From the NCBI GenBank assembly GCA_029269725.1, contig JARJHS010000006.1, forward strand, positions 342,703-406,702: a stretch of DNA of 64,000 bases. The letters are read 5' to 3'. Under the pieces are notes generated by a model. The model ran no database searches. It saw only the letters and a program-made list of their open reading frames with translations, and had not been told where the DNA came from. This DNA comes from Pollutibacter soli. GTDB taxonomy: Bacteria > Bacteroidota > Bacteroidia > Chitinophagales > Chitinophagaceae. The translations under genes and the position numbers were made by a program. Positions within the stretch are counted from its first letter, which is position 1; the number at the start of each line of letters is the position of its first letter. Below are positions 16,334-25,479 of this stretch, in pieces.

Positions 16334-19300
16334 ATGTCAAAAGTGAATTTCACACTCCGTACTCAAGGTGTATTGGCATTAGCCACCATGATTGCAACTC
16401 TTTTCAACGCTTGTTCTTCGGATAAAAAAGAAGCAACCGATCTGCGGATAAAAACCGTTGATTCTGCAGCGAATGCTGCGTTGGTTTCCTCAGTCGAAAA
16501 TCTGGTGAAACCCGTACTGGATTCGGGATTAACGATGCAGCTCTGGGCGACTGACTCACTCGTCATATCCCCAATCGCCATCGATATTGATGACATGGGT
16601 CGTTTGTATTACACGACAACCAATCGTCAGAAAAATTCTGAATTTGATATCCGCGGACACCGGGATTGGGAAATTGAATCCATTGCGCTGCAGACGATCG
16701 AAGACAAGCGCGCTTTTCTTCGCAAAACATTATCCCCGGAAAACAGTAATAAAAACAAACAATGGCTCGCTGATCTGAATGGCGACAGCTCTCACGACTG
16801 GAGAGATATGACTATTGAAAAAGAAAATGTGTATCGCCTGGAAGATACCAATGGTGATGGCATTGCTGATAAGTCACAACTTGTGGTGGATGATTTTAAT
16901 GATGAAGTGACTGATGTTGCGGGCGGCGTGCTCAGTAATGAAGAAGACTTATACGTTGCCGTGGGTCCTGATCTCTGGAAGTTGCGCGATAAAAATGGTG
17001 ATGGAATTGCTGATGAAAAAACTTCACTCTCACACGGCTATGGAATTCATATTGGTTTCAGTGGACATGGTATGTCTGGCGTCGAGATGGGACCCGATGG
17101 TCGTATCTACTGGCAGATCGGTGACATCGGTTTTAACGGAACAGATAAAACAGGAAAGAAATGGGAGTATCCGAACAGTGGTGTGATCGCTCGATCCAAT
17201 CCCGATGGAAGTGATTTTGAAATTTTTGCATCAGGCATCCGAAATACACATGAGTTTGTTTTTGATGAATATGCGAACCTGATCAGTGAAGATAATGATG
17301 GTGATCATGCAGGAGAAAGAGAAAGACTGGTGTACATCGTGAATGGTTCAGATGCAGGATGGCGTAGCAACTGGCAGTACGGCAAGTACCGCGATCCGAA
17401 AAACAATTCTTATAAAGTTTGGATGGATGAGAAAATGTATTTGCCGCGCTGGGAAGGCCAGGCTGCCTACATTGTTCCGCCGATCAGCAATTTTGTGAGC
17501 GGACCCACGGGCATGTTGTACAATCCCGGAACCGCACTGGGACCGGAATATGCAAACACTTTCTTCATTGTTGAATTTGTAGGAAGTCCTTCTGCATCTG
17601 CATTACACAGTTTTAAATTGAATCCATCCGGTGCTGGTTTTTCTCTCGGAGAAACCAAAAAAATATTGAGCGGTGTGTTACCAACAGGAATCGATTTCGG
17701 ACCTGATGGTGCGATGTACGTGGCCGACTGGATCGATGGTTGGGGAACCCGTCCTTTCGGAAGGATTTGGAAGCTGGACGTGAATGCAGCGGATGCTTAC
17801 CCTGAACGTAAGCTGACAAAAGAATTATTACAGGCTGATTTCAAATCAAAGACTCCGGAAGATCTGGGAGAGATCCTGAAAAATCCGGATATGCGTGTGC
17901 GACTCAAAGCGCAGTTTGAACTTGTTAAACGAGGTGACAAAGGCGCAGCAATTTTCGATAAAAGCCTGCAACAGAAATCAAGCCAACTGGCAAGGGTACA
18001 CGCAGTATGGGGAATTGCGCAGCTGGGTCGCCGGAAAGAAACTTATGCTGCAGCATTGATTCCCTATTTAAAAGACAGCGATGCAGAAATCAGGGCACAG
18101 GCTGCAAAGTGGCTGGGTGATATCAAATACACAGCTGCGGGTAATCAACTGATTGCTTTGCTGCAGGATACTGCAGCGCGTGTCCGCTTTTTTGCTGCGG
18201 AAGCTTTGGGAAGAATTGGGTATCAGCCTGCCGTACCAGGCATCGTCTCGATGCTGCGTGCCAATAATGAAAGCGATGTTTATCTCCGTCATGCCGGTGC
18301 GCTTGCACTTGCGAGGATAGGGAAGCGTGAGCCGATACTTGCGCTCGCTGGTGATAGCTCAAAAGCCTTGCGCATTGCAGCAGTAGTTGCACTCAGGAGA
18401 ATGGCTGATCCGGGCATTACCGTATTCCTGAAAGACAGTGATGAATTTGTAGTGACTGAAACAGCAAGAGCGATCAATGATGATTTATCCATCGAAAAAG
18501 CGCTACCTGCTTTAGGTGATATTCTGAATACCACTCCATTCAAAAACGAAGCGCTGATCCGTCGGGCGATCAGTGCCAACTTACGTACAGGCACAGCCGC
18601 CGCGATGCAGAACCTGGTCAGCTATGCTCAAAAGACAACTGCACCTGCACTGATGCGCGCCGAAGCCATTGCAGCGTTGAGTGGCTGGGCAAACCCGTCG
18701 GTTGTTGATCGAGTGGATGGAAGATACCGTGGCGAAGTGAAACGGGATGCCCCAGGATTGCTCGGCTCAGTAGCTGAACCTTTCAAAGCTTTACTGAATG
18801 CTCCTGATTCAGCCGTTCGCATGGCGACGGTAAAAGGAATTGAAATAATCGGAGCACAAAATACATCCGATGAACTTTTTGCTATTCTGAAAGGCGATCG
18901 TTATCCGGCCATCCGTGTTGCTGCATTAAAAACTCTCGCTGCGCTGAAAGATAAAAAAATGGATAAGGCGATTGAGATGGCACTTAATGACAAAGACAAA
19001 ACCGTCCGGGTAGCTGGATTATCCATTGTCAACAAACTCGATATACCAAAAGAGCTTGAAATAAATCTGTTGAACAATGTTATAGCCACCCGTTCGGTGG
19101 AAGAAAAGCAGGCAGCGATTCTGACCCTGGGTTTGATTCCTCTGCAATACTCCTCTGTTCCGATAGAAACCCTGCTGACAAAAATGGAAAAGGGCTCACT
19201 CAACCCTGAATTGTACCTGGAACTTGGGGAAGCGATCGACAGTACAAAGTCAGCCGACCTTGCAGCGAAATACAAAAATATCAGCAGCAAAAACTCTACT

Positions 19301-19759
19301 GATGATGTATATGCTGCATATGCCAGTGCACTGAAAGGGGGCGATGCCTACCGTGGCAGCGGCGTATTTTTCTGGAACCAGAGTGCACAGTGTCTTCGTT
19401 GTCATTCCTACGACGATCGCGGAGGAAATGCCGGACCGAGATTAAATGGCGTTGGCAAAAGACTTTCACGAGAACAGATCCTTGAAGCACTGATCAGTCC
19501 GAGCGCAAGATTAGCTCCCGGTTTTGGAATAGTTACACTTGAACTAAAAAACGGTCAGACAGTTTCGGGTACGCTGAAACGTGAGTCGAAAACAGAACTG
19601 GTGGTTGCGTCAGGTAATGAAGCGGATAAGACAATTAAAGTTAGTGATGTAGCTAAGAGAACAAACGCGATGAGCAGTATGCCGGATATGAAGACGATTT
19701 TGTCCAAGAGAGAGATCAGGGATGTGGTGGCGTTTCTGGCAGGGCAAACAGGAGAATAG
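16334..19759 (+). CDS. lipoprotein with beta-propeller, HEAT repeats and cytochrome c domain
   Basis: I use ATG 16334 because the frame's earlier start is a TTG at 16274 and the signal MSKVNFTLRTQGVLALATMI...LFNAC begins here; the product is 1141 residues. The lipobox is FNAC. A glucose-dehydrogenase/PVC-type propeller (about 40-480) shows DIDDMGRLYYTTTNRQ, GPDGRIYWQIGDIGFN, GSDAGWRSNWQYGKYR and FGPDGAMYVADWIDGWG. HEAT-like repeats (about 500-960) include LKDSDAEIRAQAAKWLGDIK and MLRANNESDVYLRHAGALAL. The C-terminal cytochrome c has CLRCH (Cys1020-His1024), NAGPRLNGVGKRLSREQILE and a candidate axial Met near SSMPDM. It is probably a periplasmic haem-containing sugar or alcohol dehydrogenase-like protein; the substrate is unknown. 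Confidence 0.85.
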   Translation: MSKVNFTLRTQGVLALATMIATLFNACSSDKKEATDLRIKTVDSAANAALVSSVENLVKPVLDSGLTMQLWATDSLVISPIAIDIDDMGRLYYTTTNRQKNSEFDIRGHRDWEIESIALQTIEDKRAFLRKTLSPENSNKNKQWLADLNGDSSHDWRDMTIEKENVYRLEDTNGDGIADKSQLVVDDFNDEVTDVAGGVLSNEEDLYVAVGPDLWKLRDKNGDGIADEKTSLSHGYGIHIGFSGHGMSGVEMGPDGRIYWQIGDIGFNGTDKTGKKWEYPNSGVIARSNPDGSDFEIFASGIRNTHEFVFDEYANLISEDNDGDHAGERERLVYIVNGSDAGWRSNWQYGKYRDPKNNSYKVWMDEKMYLPRWEGQAAYIVPPISNFVSGPTGMLYNPGTALGPEYANTFFIVEFVGSPSASALHSFKLNPSGAGFSLGETKKILSGVLPTGIDFGPDGAMYVADWIDGWGTRPFGRIWKLDVNAADAYPERKLTKELLQADFKSKTPEDLGEILKNPDMRVRLKAQFELVKRGDKGAAIFDKSLQQKSSQLARVHAVWGIAQLGRRKETYAAALIPYLKDSDAEIRAQAAKWLGDIKYTAAGNQLIALLQDTAARVRFFAAEALGRIGYQPAVPGIVSMLRANNESDVYLRHAGALALARIGKREPILALAGDSSKALRIAAVVALRRMADPGITVFLKDSDEFVVTETARAINDDLSIEKALPALGDILNTTPFKNEALIRRAISANLRTGTAAAMQNLVSYAQKTTAPALMRAEAIAALSGWANPSVVDRVDGRYRGEVKRDAPGLLGSVAEPFKALLNAPDSAVRMATVKGIEIIGAQNTSDELFAILKGDRYPAIRVAALKTLAALKDKKMDKAIEMALNDKDKTVRVAGLSIVNKLDIPKELEINLLNNVIATRSVEEKQAAILTLGLIPLQYSSVPIETLLTKMEKGSLNPELYLELGEAIDSTKSADLAAKYKNISSKNSTDDVYAAYASALKGGDAYRGSGVFFWNQSAQCLRCHSYDDRGGNAGPRLNGVGKRLSREQILEALISPSARLAPGFGIVTLELKNGQTVSGTLKRESKTELVVASGNEADKTIKVSDVAKRTNAMSSMPDMKTILSKREIRDVVAFLAGQTGE

Positions 19760-20083
19760 GCAACAGGCAGGAGTATGCAGGCAGGAGAAAACAGCCAGCT
19801 GCTGCAAAATATGAGCTTACATATTTTCGCTGGATTTTCTCTGCCTTTCCTCTGTGTGTAGTTTCTCGGTTGTCAGCTTTGTGTTTTGAATTCAGGCAGG
19901 AGGCCGGAATAAGCAGGAGAAAAAGCCAGACAATAGCAAGAAGGCAACAGTCAGCAATACCTGGTGGATTACTGATGCAATTTTTTTTCGAAGGATTTCT
20001 TTGCCTTTCCTTTGCGGGCTGTTTTACTTGGCTGTTTCTTTGCGGTTTGATGTTAGAGAGGAGGCATCTGAACAACCCGACAA
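19759..20083. repeat. dispersed GGCAACAGGCAG-type repeat, copies 1 and 2
   Basis: A unit of roughly 130-150 bp occurs twice in a row (about 19759-19905 and 19905-20055) and again at about 20459-20585. Each has a GGCAACAGGCAGGAG-like start, AGCCAG, a GGATTTTCTCTGCCTTTCC-like middle, and a (GGGCTGT)TTxxxxGGCTGTT end. Copy 1 begins just before the stop of the cytochrome gene, so that gene's last codons (AGQTGE) are part of the repeat. Both strands are open for 85-120 codons only because of composition. Confidence 0.6.
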
Positions 20084-20355
20084 TCAAAAATGCTTATCAA
20101 GATTTAAATATTCCACCTTTTCCATAAAAGGGAAGTATGGTAATATTTCAATCAGTTCTTTTGCTTTTGCTTCATCGATATCTTTAAAAATTAATACTGC
20201 ACCTGTCTTTGACACCGAAAGAAAAAAAATCTCCAGGATAGCTTCCTGCTGCCATTGGTTTATAAACTCCATTTCTCTCCGAGAAAGATCTGGTATTGCT
20301 TTATTTTTTCGATTGATTCAGGCGTGATATTTATGAATGCCAAGATCCGTTTCAT
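20084..20355 (-). pseudogene. small muconolactone isomerase-like protein, frameshifted
   Basis: An ATG at 20355 starts MKRILAFINITPESIEKIK; the matching continuation AIPDLSRREMEFINQWQQEA, ILEIFFLSVSK, GAVLIFKDIDEAKAKELIEI and LPYFPFMEKVEYLNL is in another frame. The switch falls in the A-rich run GAAAAAATAAAG near 20306. Joined, this gives a protein of about 90 residues resembling the small ferredoxin-fold YciI/muconolactone-isomerase-like proteins, which share the E-A-x-x-L-x-x-LP pattern. A frameshift in a homopolymer could be a real mutation or a sequencing error. Confidence 0.65.
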
Positions 20356-20458
20356 AAATTTCGTTTACTGAGCGGCAAATAATCCGGCCAATGTATTTCA
20401 GATTAAAAAACGGGTGAAATAAATGCAGGTTTTGTAGAATTGATACAGGTGACAGTAA

Positions 20459-20585
20459 GAAGGTAGCAGGCAGTAGTAATAGCCAGCTGCGCAGAATATG
20501 TCCTTACTTTTCGCAGGATTTTCTCTGTCTTTCCTCTGTGGGCTGTTACCCCGGCTGTTGGCTCTGTGATTTGACTTTAAACTGG
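20459..20585. repeat. dispersed GGCAACAGGCAG-type repeat, copy 3
   Basis: GTAGCAGGCAGTAGTAATAG, AGCCAGCTGCGCAGAATATG, GGATTTTCTCTGTCTTTCCT and GGCTGTTGGCTCTGTG match copies 1 and 2 at 19.76-20.06 kb in the same order and orientation. It sits just after the downstream kinase gene's stop (minus strand). Confidence 0.6.
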
Positions 20586-20632
20586 AGCAAAAAAGCATTT
20601 ATCATATTTGCCGGATTTCTTCAGACGCCTCT

Positions 20633-22774
20633 TTAAATAACAACCACAAATTTCGATCCCTTTCCTTCCATACTGCTCACCCGGATCTCACCGCCATGCG
20701 CTTTCACTATATCATAACTCAAACTGAGTCCAAGTCCTGTAGCTTGTCCTGTCGGCTTAGTAGTGAAGAAGGGTTGAAATATCTTTTCTCTTATACGCTC
20801 AGGTACACCGTCAGCATTATCCTCTACCTCAATCAATGTTTTTCCATTTTCAGCCCGGGTACTGATCTTCACTGTTGGAGAATACAATCCGTTCTCCTTC
20901 TTTGATCTCTCACTCACCGCATAAAATGCATTGTTCAGAATGTTAACAACCACACGTCCGATATCCTGCGAAACGATCGATGCGGTTGAATCTTCCTTAT
21001 CGAAGTTGAATTCCATCGTTGCCTGAAAATCTTTCTGCTTTGCCCGATAGCCATGATATGCCAATCGTGCATACTCTTCCACCAGCTTGTTTACATCGGT
21101 CATTTCTTTATGTCCGCTGGTACTACCTGTATGTTGAAGCATGCTTTTTACTATTCCATCCGCTCGCTTTCCATGATTATTTATTTTTACTTCATTCTCT
21201 TTAAGGCTGTTCGCTATAAGGGAAGCTTCACTGATTTTACCTTTATTCAATTCTTCCTGCAACTCAACAATAAGTTCAGCATTTACATCCGAGAAGTTAT
21301 TGATAAAATTGAGCGGGTTCTGAATTTCATGTGCTATTCCCGCGGTGAGCTCTCCAAGCGAAGCCATCTTTTCTGCCTGGATCAACTGCGCCTGAGTTGT
21401 TTTTAACTCAGTCAGGGATCGATGAAGCTCTGAGGTGCGCTCAGTTACCAAAGTCTCGAGTTTCAGATTTTGCGAGGCCAGTATCTCCTGTTTTTCTTTT
21501 TCAACTGCCAGGTTTTTCTCCGACAGTGTCGCCACCTCGTTCAGCTTTTGTTGCAGACGTTTGCTTGTACGTGCAAAATCATTAGCGAGAAATATCGACA
21601 CGGCAGCAGGTGGAGCAACGATATAACCCAAAAAGAAGAATGAAAATATATTCAGCGGTGGATTTAGTAAATGATCAGTAACTGAGCCGATTGCATTGGT
21701 CAAAAAAAGGAAAAAGCAAATCAATGCAATTACAAATCCAATCGTTAATATTCTTGCCTCCTTCATATTCCTCCTCCATGCAATGATGGAAATGATGATG
21801 ATCATTATGTAAATAAAAAAAGGAACATTTGATAGCGTTATCTCGAATCCTTTCTTATACCACAAAGACGCCGTGATAAGACTTGCGATACAAAAAACTC
21901 CTGTTAGCCATAATAATAATTTCTTCTGAACATTCAGGTAATTCTGAATGGAAGCAAGCATTAATATCTGACCAACGAAATGAATCGAGCTGGCAAGCAT
22001 ACCAAATTGAAATTTCTTATCCTGGTCCGCCCCATAGTAATAATAATTGTGTACTATTCCGCCGGTTACAGTAAAGAGTAATGCCAACGAGAAGTATAAA
22101 TTTGCCTTCCTGGCAGGATACATGATATAGAAAGCCATGTGCAGGATAAAAGCCATAAACATGATACCCTGCATAAACATATCCAGCCAGGGCCGCGTAA
22201 AAATTCCACGGTACTTACCAATCGCGTCCGACTCACGCATAATCATCATGTTCAAAAATGGGTTGGTAGTGCCATAGAATGTGATGTACTTTATGCCTGG
22301 CTGGGCAGCAAAGCGAACCGAAAAAGTTTGCACACTATCGTTGCTGAGTGGCAGGTATACTGGTGCCCAATGCGGATCTTCTGCCTTGATCAATCCATTC
22401 TTACTATTAATGGTACCATATGTTGCAATTAATATTCCGTTCAGGTAAATTTCAGAAGCTACTGACTGTTTGACCAACATCGACATCTTCCGCCGACCTG
22501 CCTCTTCGGGCAGGCGTATACGTAACCGCATCCAGCCTACTCCTTTTTTTGCATCTTCTGGTATCGAATCGTGTATATCAGCTGCCGGCCTGATCGGTTT
22601 CCAGCGACTGTCATCAAAGCCTGGCATCACCGCTTCCGGCTGATCAGTCATACTATACCTCCAGCCATTGTTCAACAAGATGAACGATTTTCCAGGGTCG
22701 TCCAGGATGATTATTTCCTGCGACTGCAGGAAAAAAGGTAACATACAAAATATAGATACAGTTATAAAACGCAT
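20633..22774 (-). CDS. 7TM-DISM-type sensor histidine kinase, downstream copy
   Basis: A 713-residue sensor kinase. Signal MRFITVSIFCMLPFFLQSQ; an extracytoplasmic jelly-roll region (about 25-180) with NNGWRYSM, DDSRWKPIRPAADIHDSI and KQSVASEIYLNGILIATYG; about seven transmembrane helices (200-390); a coiled coil (about 395-465); HisKA with His482 in GIAHEIQNPLNFINNF; and a HATPase with VVNILNNAFYAVSERS, VEDNADGVP and GQATGLGLSLSYDIVKAHGG. There is no receiver domain, so it must signal to a separate response regulator not found in the window. Its start lies three bases after the stop of the upstream paralogue, so the two are almost certainly co-transcribed. Confidence 0.9.
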   Translation of the reverse strand: MRFITVSIFCMLPFFLQSQEIIILDDPGKSFILLNNGWRYSMTDQPEAVMPGFDDSRWKPIRPAADIHDSIPEDAKKGVGWMRLRIRLPEEAGRRKMSMLVKQSVASEIYLNGILIATYGTINSKNGLIKAEDPHWAPVYLPLSNDSVQTFSVRFAAQPGIKYITFYGTTNPFLNMMIMRESDAIGKYRGIFTRPWLDMFMQGIMFMAFILHMAFYIMYPARKANLYFSLALLFTVTGGIVHNYYYYGADQDKKFQFGMLASSIHFVGQILMLASIQNYLNVQKKLLLWLTGVFCIASLITASLWYKKGFEITLSNVPFFIYIMIIIISIIAWRRNMKEARILTIGFVIALICFFLFLTNAIGSVTDHLLNPPLNIFSFFFLGYIVAPPAAVSIFLANDFARTSKRLQQKLNEVATLSEKNLAVEKEKQEILASQNLKLETLVTERTSELHRSLTELKTTQAQLIQAEKMASLGELTAGIAHEIQNPLNFINNFSDVNAELIVELQEELNKGKISEASLIANSLKENEVKINNHGKRADGIVKSMLQHTGSTSGHKEMTDVNKLVEEYARLAYHGYRAKQKDFQATMEFNFDKEDSTASIVSQDIGRVVVNILNNAFYAVSERSKKENGLYSPTVKISTRAENGKTLIEVEDNADGVPERIREKIFQPFFTTKPTGQATGLGLSLSYDIVKAHGGEIRVSSMEGKGSKFVVVI

Positions 22775-22777
22775 TGC

Positions 22778-25036
22778 TCAGGTGAGTATAGGTGATGATG
22801 ATGTTTGCTGCTTTTCAACAGGTAGCTCGATGTTCATTATCGTTCCGCCTCCGCCATTGTCATCAATGTACATCCGTCCGCCATGCGTTTTTATGATATC
22901 GTAACTCAGACTCAATCCCAACCCCGTCCCGTGTCCTGTCGGTTTCGTAGTGAAAAAGGGCTGAAAGATCTTTTCCCGGATATGTCTGGGTATGCCGCTG
23001 CCGTTATCCTTCACCGTTATTACGATGGTATCACCTGTGCGCTTAGTGGATACGGCGACTTCGTTTCTGGCTGATTCATTACCATCGCTGCTGATCGTTT
23101 CGCCGACTGCTTTGTCAATCGTAGAGACGCCATGCCTGTCTCTACGATTGACAGCAGCCGAACTTCGCTCCATACAGGCATAGAATGCATTGTTGAGAAC
23201 GTTCAGCAATACACGACCAATATCCTGAGCAACCATCGGTACTACTCCGGCGTTGGGATCAAGATCAATATCAATCGCGGCATTAAAATCTTTCTGCTTT
23301 GCACGATAACCATGATAGGCAAGCCGTACATATTCATCCACCAGCTTGTTTACATCGGTGAGCTCCTTCTGTCCGCTGCTGCTGCGCGAATGTTGCAGCA
23401 TGCTCTTCACTATCCCGTCCGCTCTTTTTCCATGATGATTGATTTTCTCTTCATTTTCTTTCAGGCTTTCGCTAATCGAAATGGCTTCTTTCACTTCGCC
23501 CTTCTTTAATTCGTCCTGCAGTTCCGCAATCAGTTCACGATTCAGGTCTGAGAAATTATTGACGAAATTCAATGGGTTTTGTATTTCATGTGCGACTCCG
23601 GCAGTCAACTCTCCCAGCGAAGCCATTTTTTCGGATTGTATCAGCTGCGCCTGTGCAGATCGCAGATGTTCAAGTGAATGGGTCAGTTCGGCCGTTCGTT
23701 CTTCCACTTTCTTTTCAAGTTCCTGGTTCATGGAAACCAGGATCTCCTGTTTTTCCTGTTGTTGTCTCCGATTAGCCTCAGCAAGATCATTGTTCTTACG
23801 AATCGTTTCCTGCAATGATTTGTTGGTGTATGCAAAATCCAACGCGAGAAAAAGAGAAATGGCGACGACTATTCCCATCGCGTTAACGAGGTTGGTAATC
23901 AGAATAGCCGGAGTGCTAAAAATAGTCCGTGATTCATCATGATTTCTTACCAGCATAATGAAAGTGGCAAAGAACACGGATGTTATCATAACTCCCACAG
24001 CAATGATCCAGGAGCCTTTTACTCTGGACCGAACCGCCTGTATCGCAAGGCGCGCGATATTTACATACACGATTATCTGAAAAAAGACAGCGCCTATTAG
24101 CCATCCTCCTTCATATATAAAAGCATCCAGGAAGGTTGCCACCACACCCAAAAAAATCAATAGCCGGAAAAAAATGTCGTTTTTGCGCAATAGAAATATC
24201 TGCAATGAATAATTCAGAAACAACATGCCGATATTATACCCCAGGAATGCAAAGTTGCCGAAGAAGAATTTCAAATCAACTTTGTGATTGTAGTATAAAT
24301 GCACACCCTGAGATATATTCCCTATAATAACTACCAAAGCATACAAAGCAAAATATAAGTTAGCTCTCTGTGCCGGGTAAAGAAAAAATAAAGCGGCATG
24401 CAATATGAGCAGCATCAGCAGAGTGCCATTTAAAAGAAACCCATAATTGAGGGCTGTATTTTCGGTATAATTGAAAAATGATATCGCTTCATTTGTTGGC
24501 ACCAACTCAACTGTCAGTAATGGGTTTAGGGTATTAAATGTTTTAGTGTACAAGACACCAGGCTGCATCGCAGCCCGTACAGCAATAACCTGCTTTGCGC
24601 CCGGAGAAAAAAATACCGGGATAGGCTTCCAACCCGGATCGTAGGCCCTGACCGATTGTGTATCATTACCCAAAACTCCAAATCGTCGAATCATTTTTCC
24701 ATTGAGATAAATTTCTGAAGCTACTGACTGACGAATATTTAATGAATAATTTTCATTGGCTTTAACATCATTTCCATCGATTGTATATCGCAACCATATC
24801 CTGGCTACATTTTCCAATTCTGATAGACTGTCATGAATATCTCTTGACGGTACAATCGCTTTCCAGTCACGATCATCATATGACGAAGCTGCCCATGCTT
24901 TATCATCACCTTCTTTATATTTCCATCCTTTCTCAAGAGCAACGCCGGGTACGTCCAGGTGGCCGGGAATACTCGCAGCAGCAACAGCCAGGACAATAAT
25001 CCCCAGCAGCAGAAATATGACGTTCCGGGTTGACAT
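22778..25036 (-). CDS. 7TM-DISM-type sensor histidine kinase, upstream copy
   Basis: A 752-residue paralogue of the next gene with the same plan: N-terminal hydrophobic segment; jelly-roll with EKGWKYKEGDDKAWAASSYD, SRDIHDSLSE and RQSVASEIYLNGKMIRRFG; about seven membrane helices (200-400); coiled coil; HisKA with His483 in GVAHEIQNPLNFVNNF; and a HATPase ending GHGTGLGLSLSYDIIKTHGG. Between YACMERS and the next HATPase strand it carries about 25 extra residues (AAVNRRDRHGVSTIDKAVGE...) absent from the paralogue. That insert is encoded partly by a perfect inverted repeat at 23114-23152. It is the first gene of the two-gene operon. Confidence 0.9.
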   Translation of the reverse strand: MSTRNVIFLLLGIIVLAVAAASIPGHLDVPGVALEKGWKYKEGDDKAWAASSYDDRDWKAIVPSRDIHDSLSELENVARIWLRYTIDGNDVKANENYSLNIRQSVASEIYLNGKMIRRFGVLGNDTQSVRAYDPGWKPIPVFFSPGAKQVIAVRAAMQPGVLYTKTFNTLNPLLTVELVPTNEAISFFNYTENTALNYGFLLNGTLLMLLILHAALFFLYPAQRANLYFALYALVVIIGNISQGVHLYYNHKVDLKFFFGNFAFLGYNIGMLFLNYSLQIFLLRKNDIFFRLLIFLGVVATFLDAFIYEGGWLIGAVFFQIIVYVNIARLAIQAVRSRVKGSWIIAVGVMITSVFFATFIMLVRNHDESRTIFSTPAILITNLVNAMGIVVAISLFLALDFAYTNKSLQETIRKNNDLAEANRRQQQEKQEILVSMNQELEKKVEERTAELTHSLEHLRSAQAQLIQSEKMASLGELTAGVAHEIQNPLNFVNNFSDLNRELIAELQDELKKGEVKEAISISESLKENEEKINHHGKRADGIVKSMLQHSRSSSGQKELTDVNKLVDEYVRLAYHGYRAKQKDFNAAIDIDLDPNAGVVPMVAQDIGRVLLNVLNNAFYACMERSSAAVNRRDRHGVSTIDKAVGETISSDGNESARNEVAVSTKRTGDTIVITVKDNGSGIPRHIREKIFQPFFTTKPTGHGTGLGLSLSYDIIKTHGGRMYIDDNGGGGTIMNIELPVEKQQTSSSPILT
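23114..23152. repeat. system 2 palindrome inside a kinase gene
   Basis: GTCAATCGTAGAGAC, a nine-base loop GCCATGCCT, then GTCTCTACGATTGAC: a perfect 15-bp stem. The core matches the palindrome family linked to the decayed transposase at 43 kb (compare 61477-61520). Here it is in frame and encodes residues of about 629-641 of the kinase, within the HATPase domain. Confidence 0.85.
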
Positions 25037-25479
25037 TCCTGAGAAATTTAGATCAGGTGTTAATTTTCTAAAAATGATTTATCAGCGCAGGGTGGATTGG
25101 CAACGTATGAACGAAAAACAGTGTGCAAAGGGAAGGAATAACCGAAGAGAGATCTTTAATTTATTTCAAAACAAGGAAACGGACAAAAGTTTTAGTCAGG
25201 CAACAGGCAGCAGGCAGGAAAGGGAGGCAGGAGATTTGGTAGTCATAGTGTAGTATCGGGCAAGCTATTGGATCTTTTGAGGGCAGGTAATCTTGCTGTT
25301 CGTTGTTCGTTATTCGTTGTTCGTTTGAACAGCCAGTGTATAGTTTCACCCGTATTCTGTATCCTGTAGTCTGTTTTCTTCAGTCCGCCAGGCATATAAA
25401 ATGTTAATACCCTTTTTTATTTATGCAATAACCGATAATCTTACATCTGAAATTCAGACTGGCAAAACAGATTTTCACC
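25037..25479. other. intergenic region with low-complexity repeat words
   Basis: About 440 bases, divergent between the kinase operon and the alpha-2-macroglobulin gene. It contains GGCAACAGGCAGCAGGCAGG at about 25199-25218, a short TTCGTTG repeat at about 25299-25326 and CTGTATCCTGTAGTCTG near 25359. These words recur elsewhere in the window. No gene is credible here, and the promoter of the large downstream gene should be at its right end. Confidence 0.55.

Noticed and set aside
23114..23152. Regulatory operator inside the kinase gene
   Set aside because: The inverted repeat is in the middle of a coding domain and matches the mobile palindrome family, so an insertion is the simpler reading.
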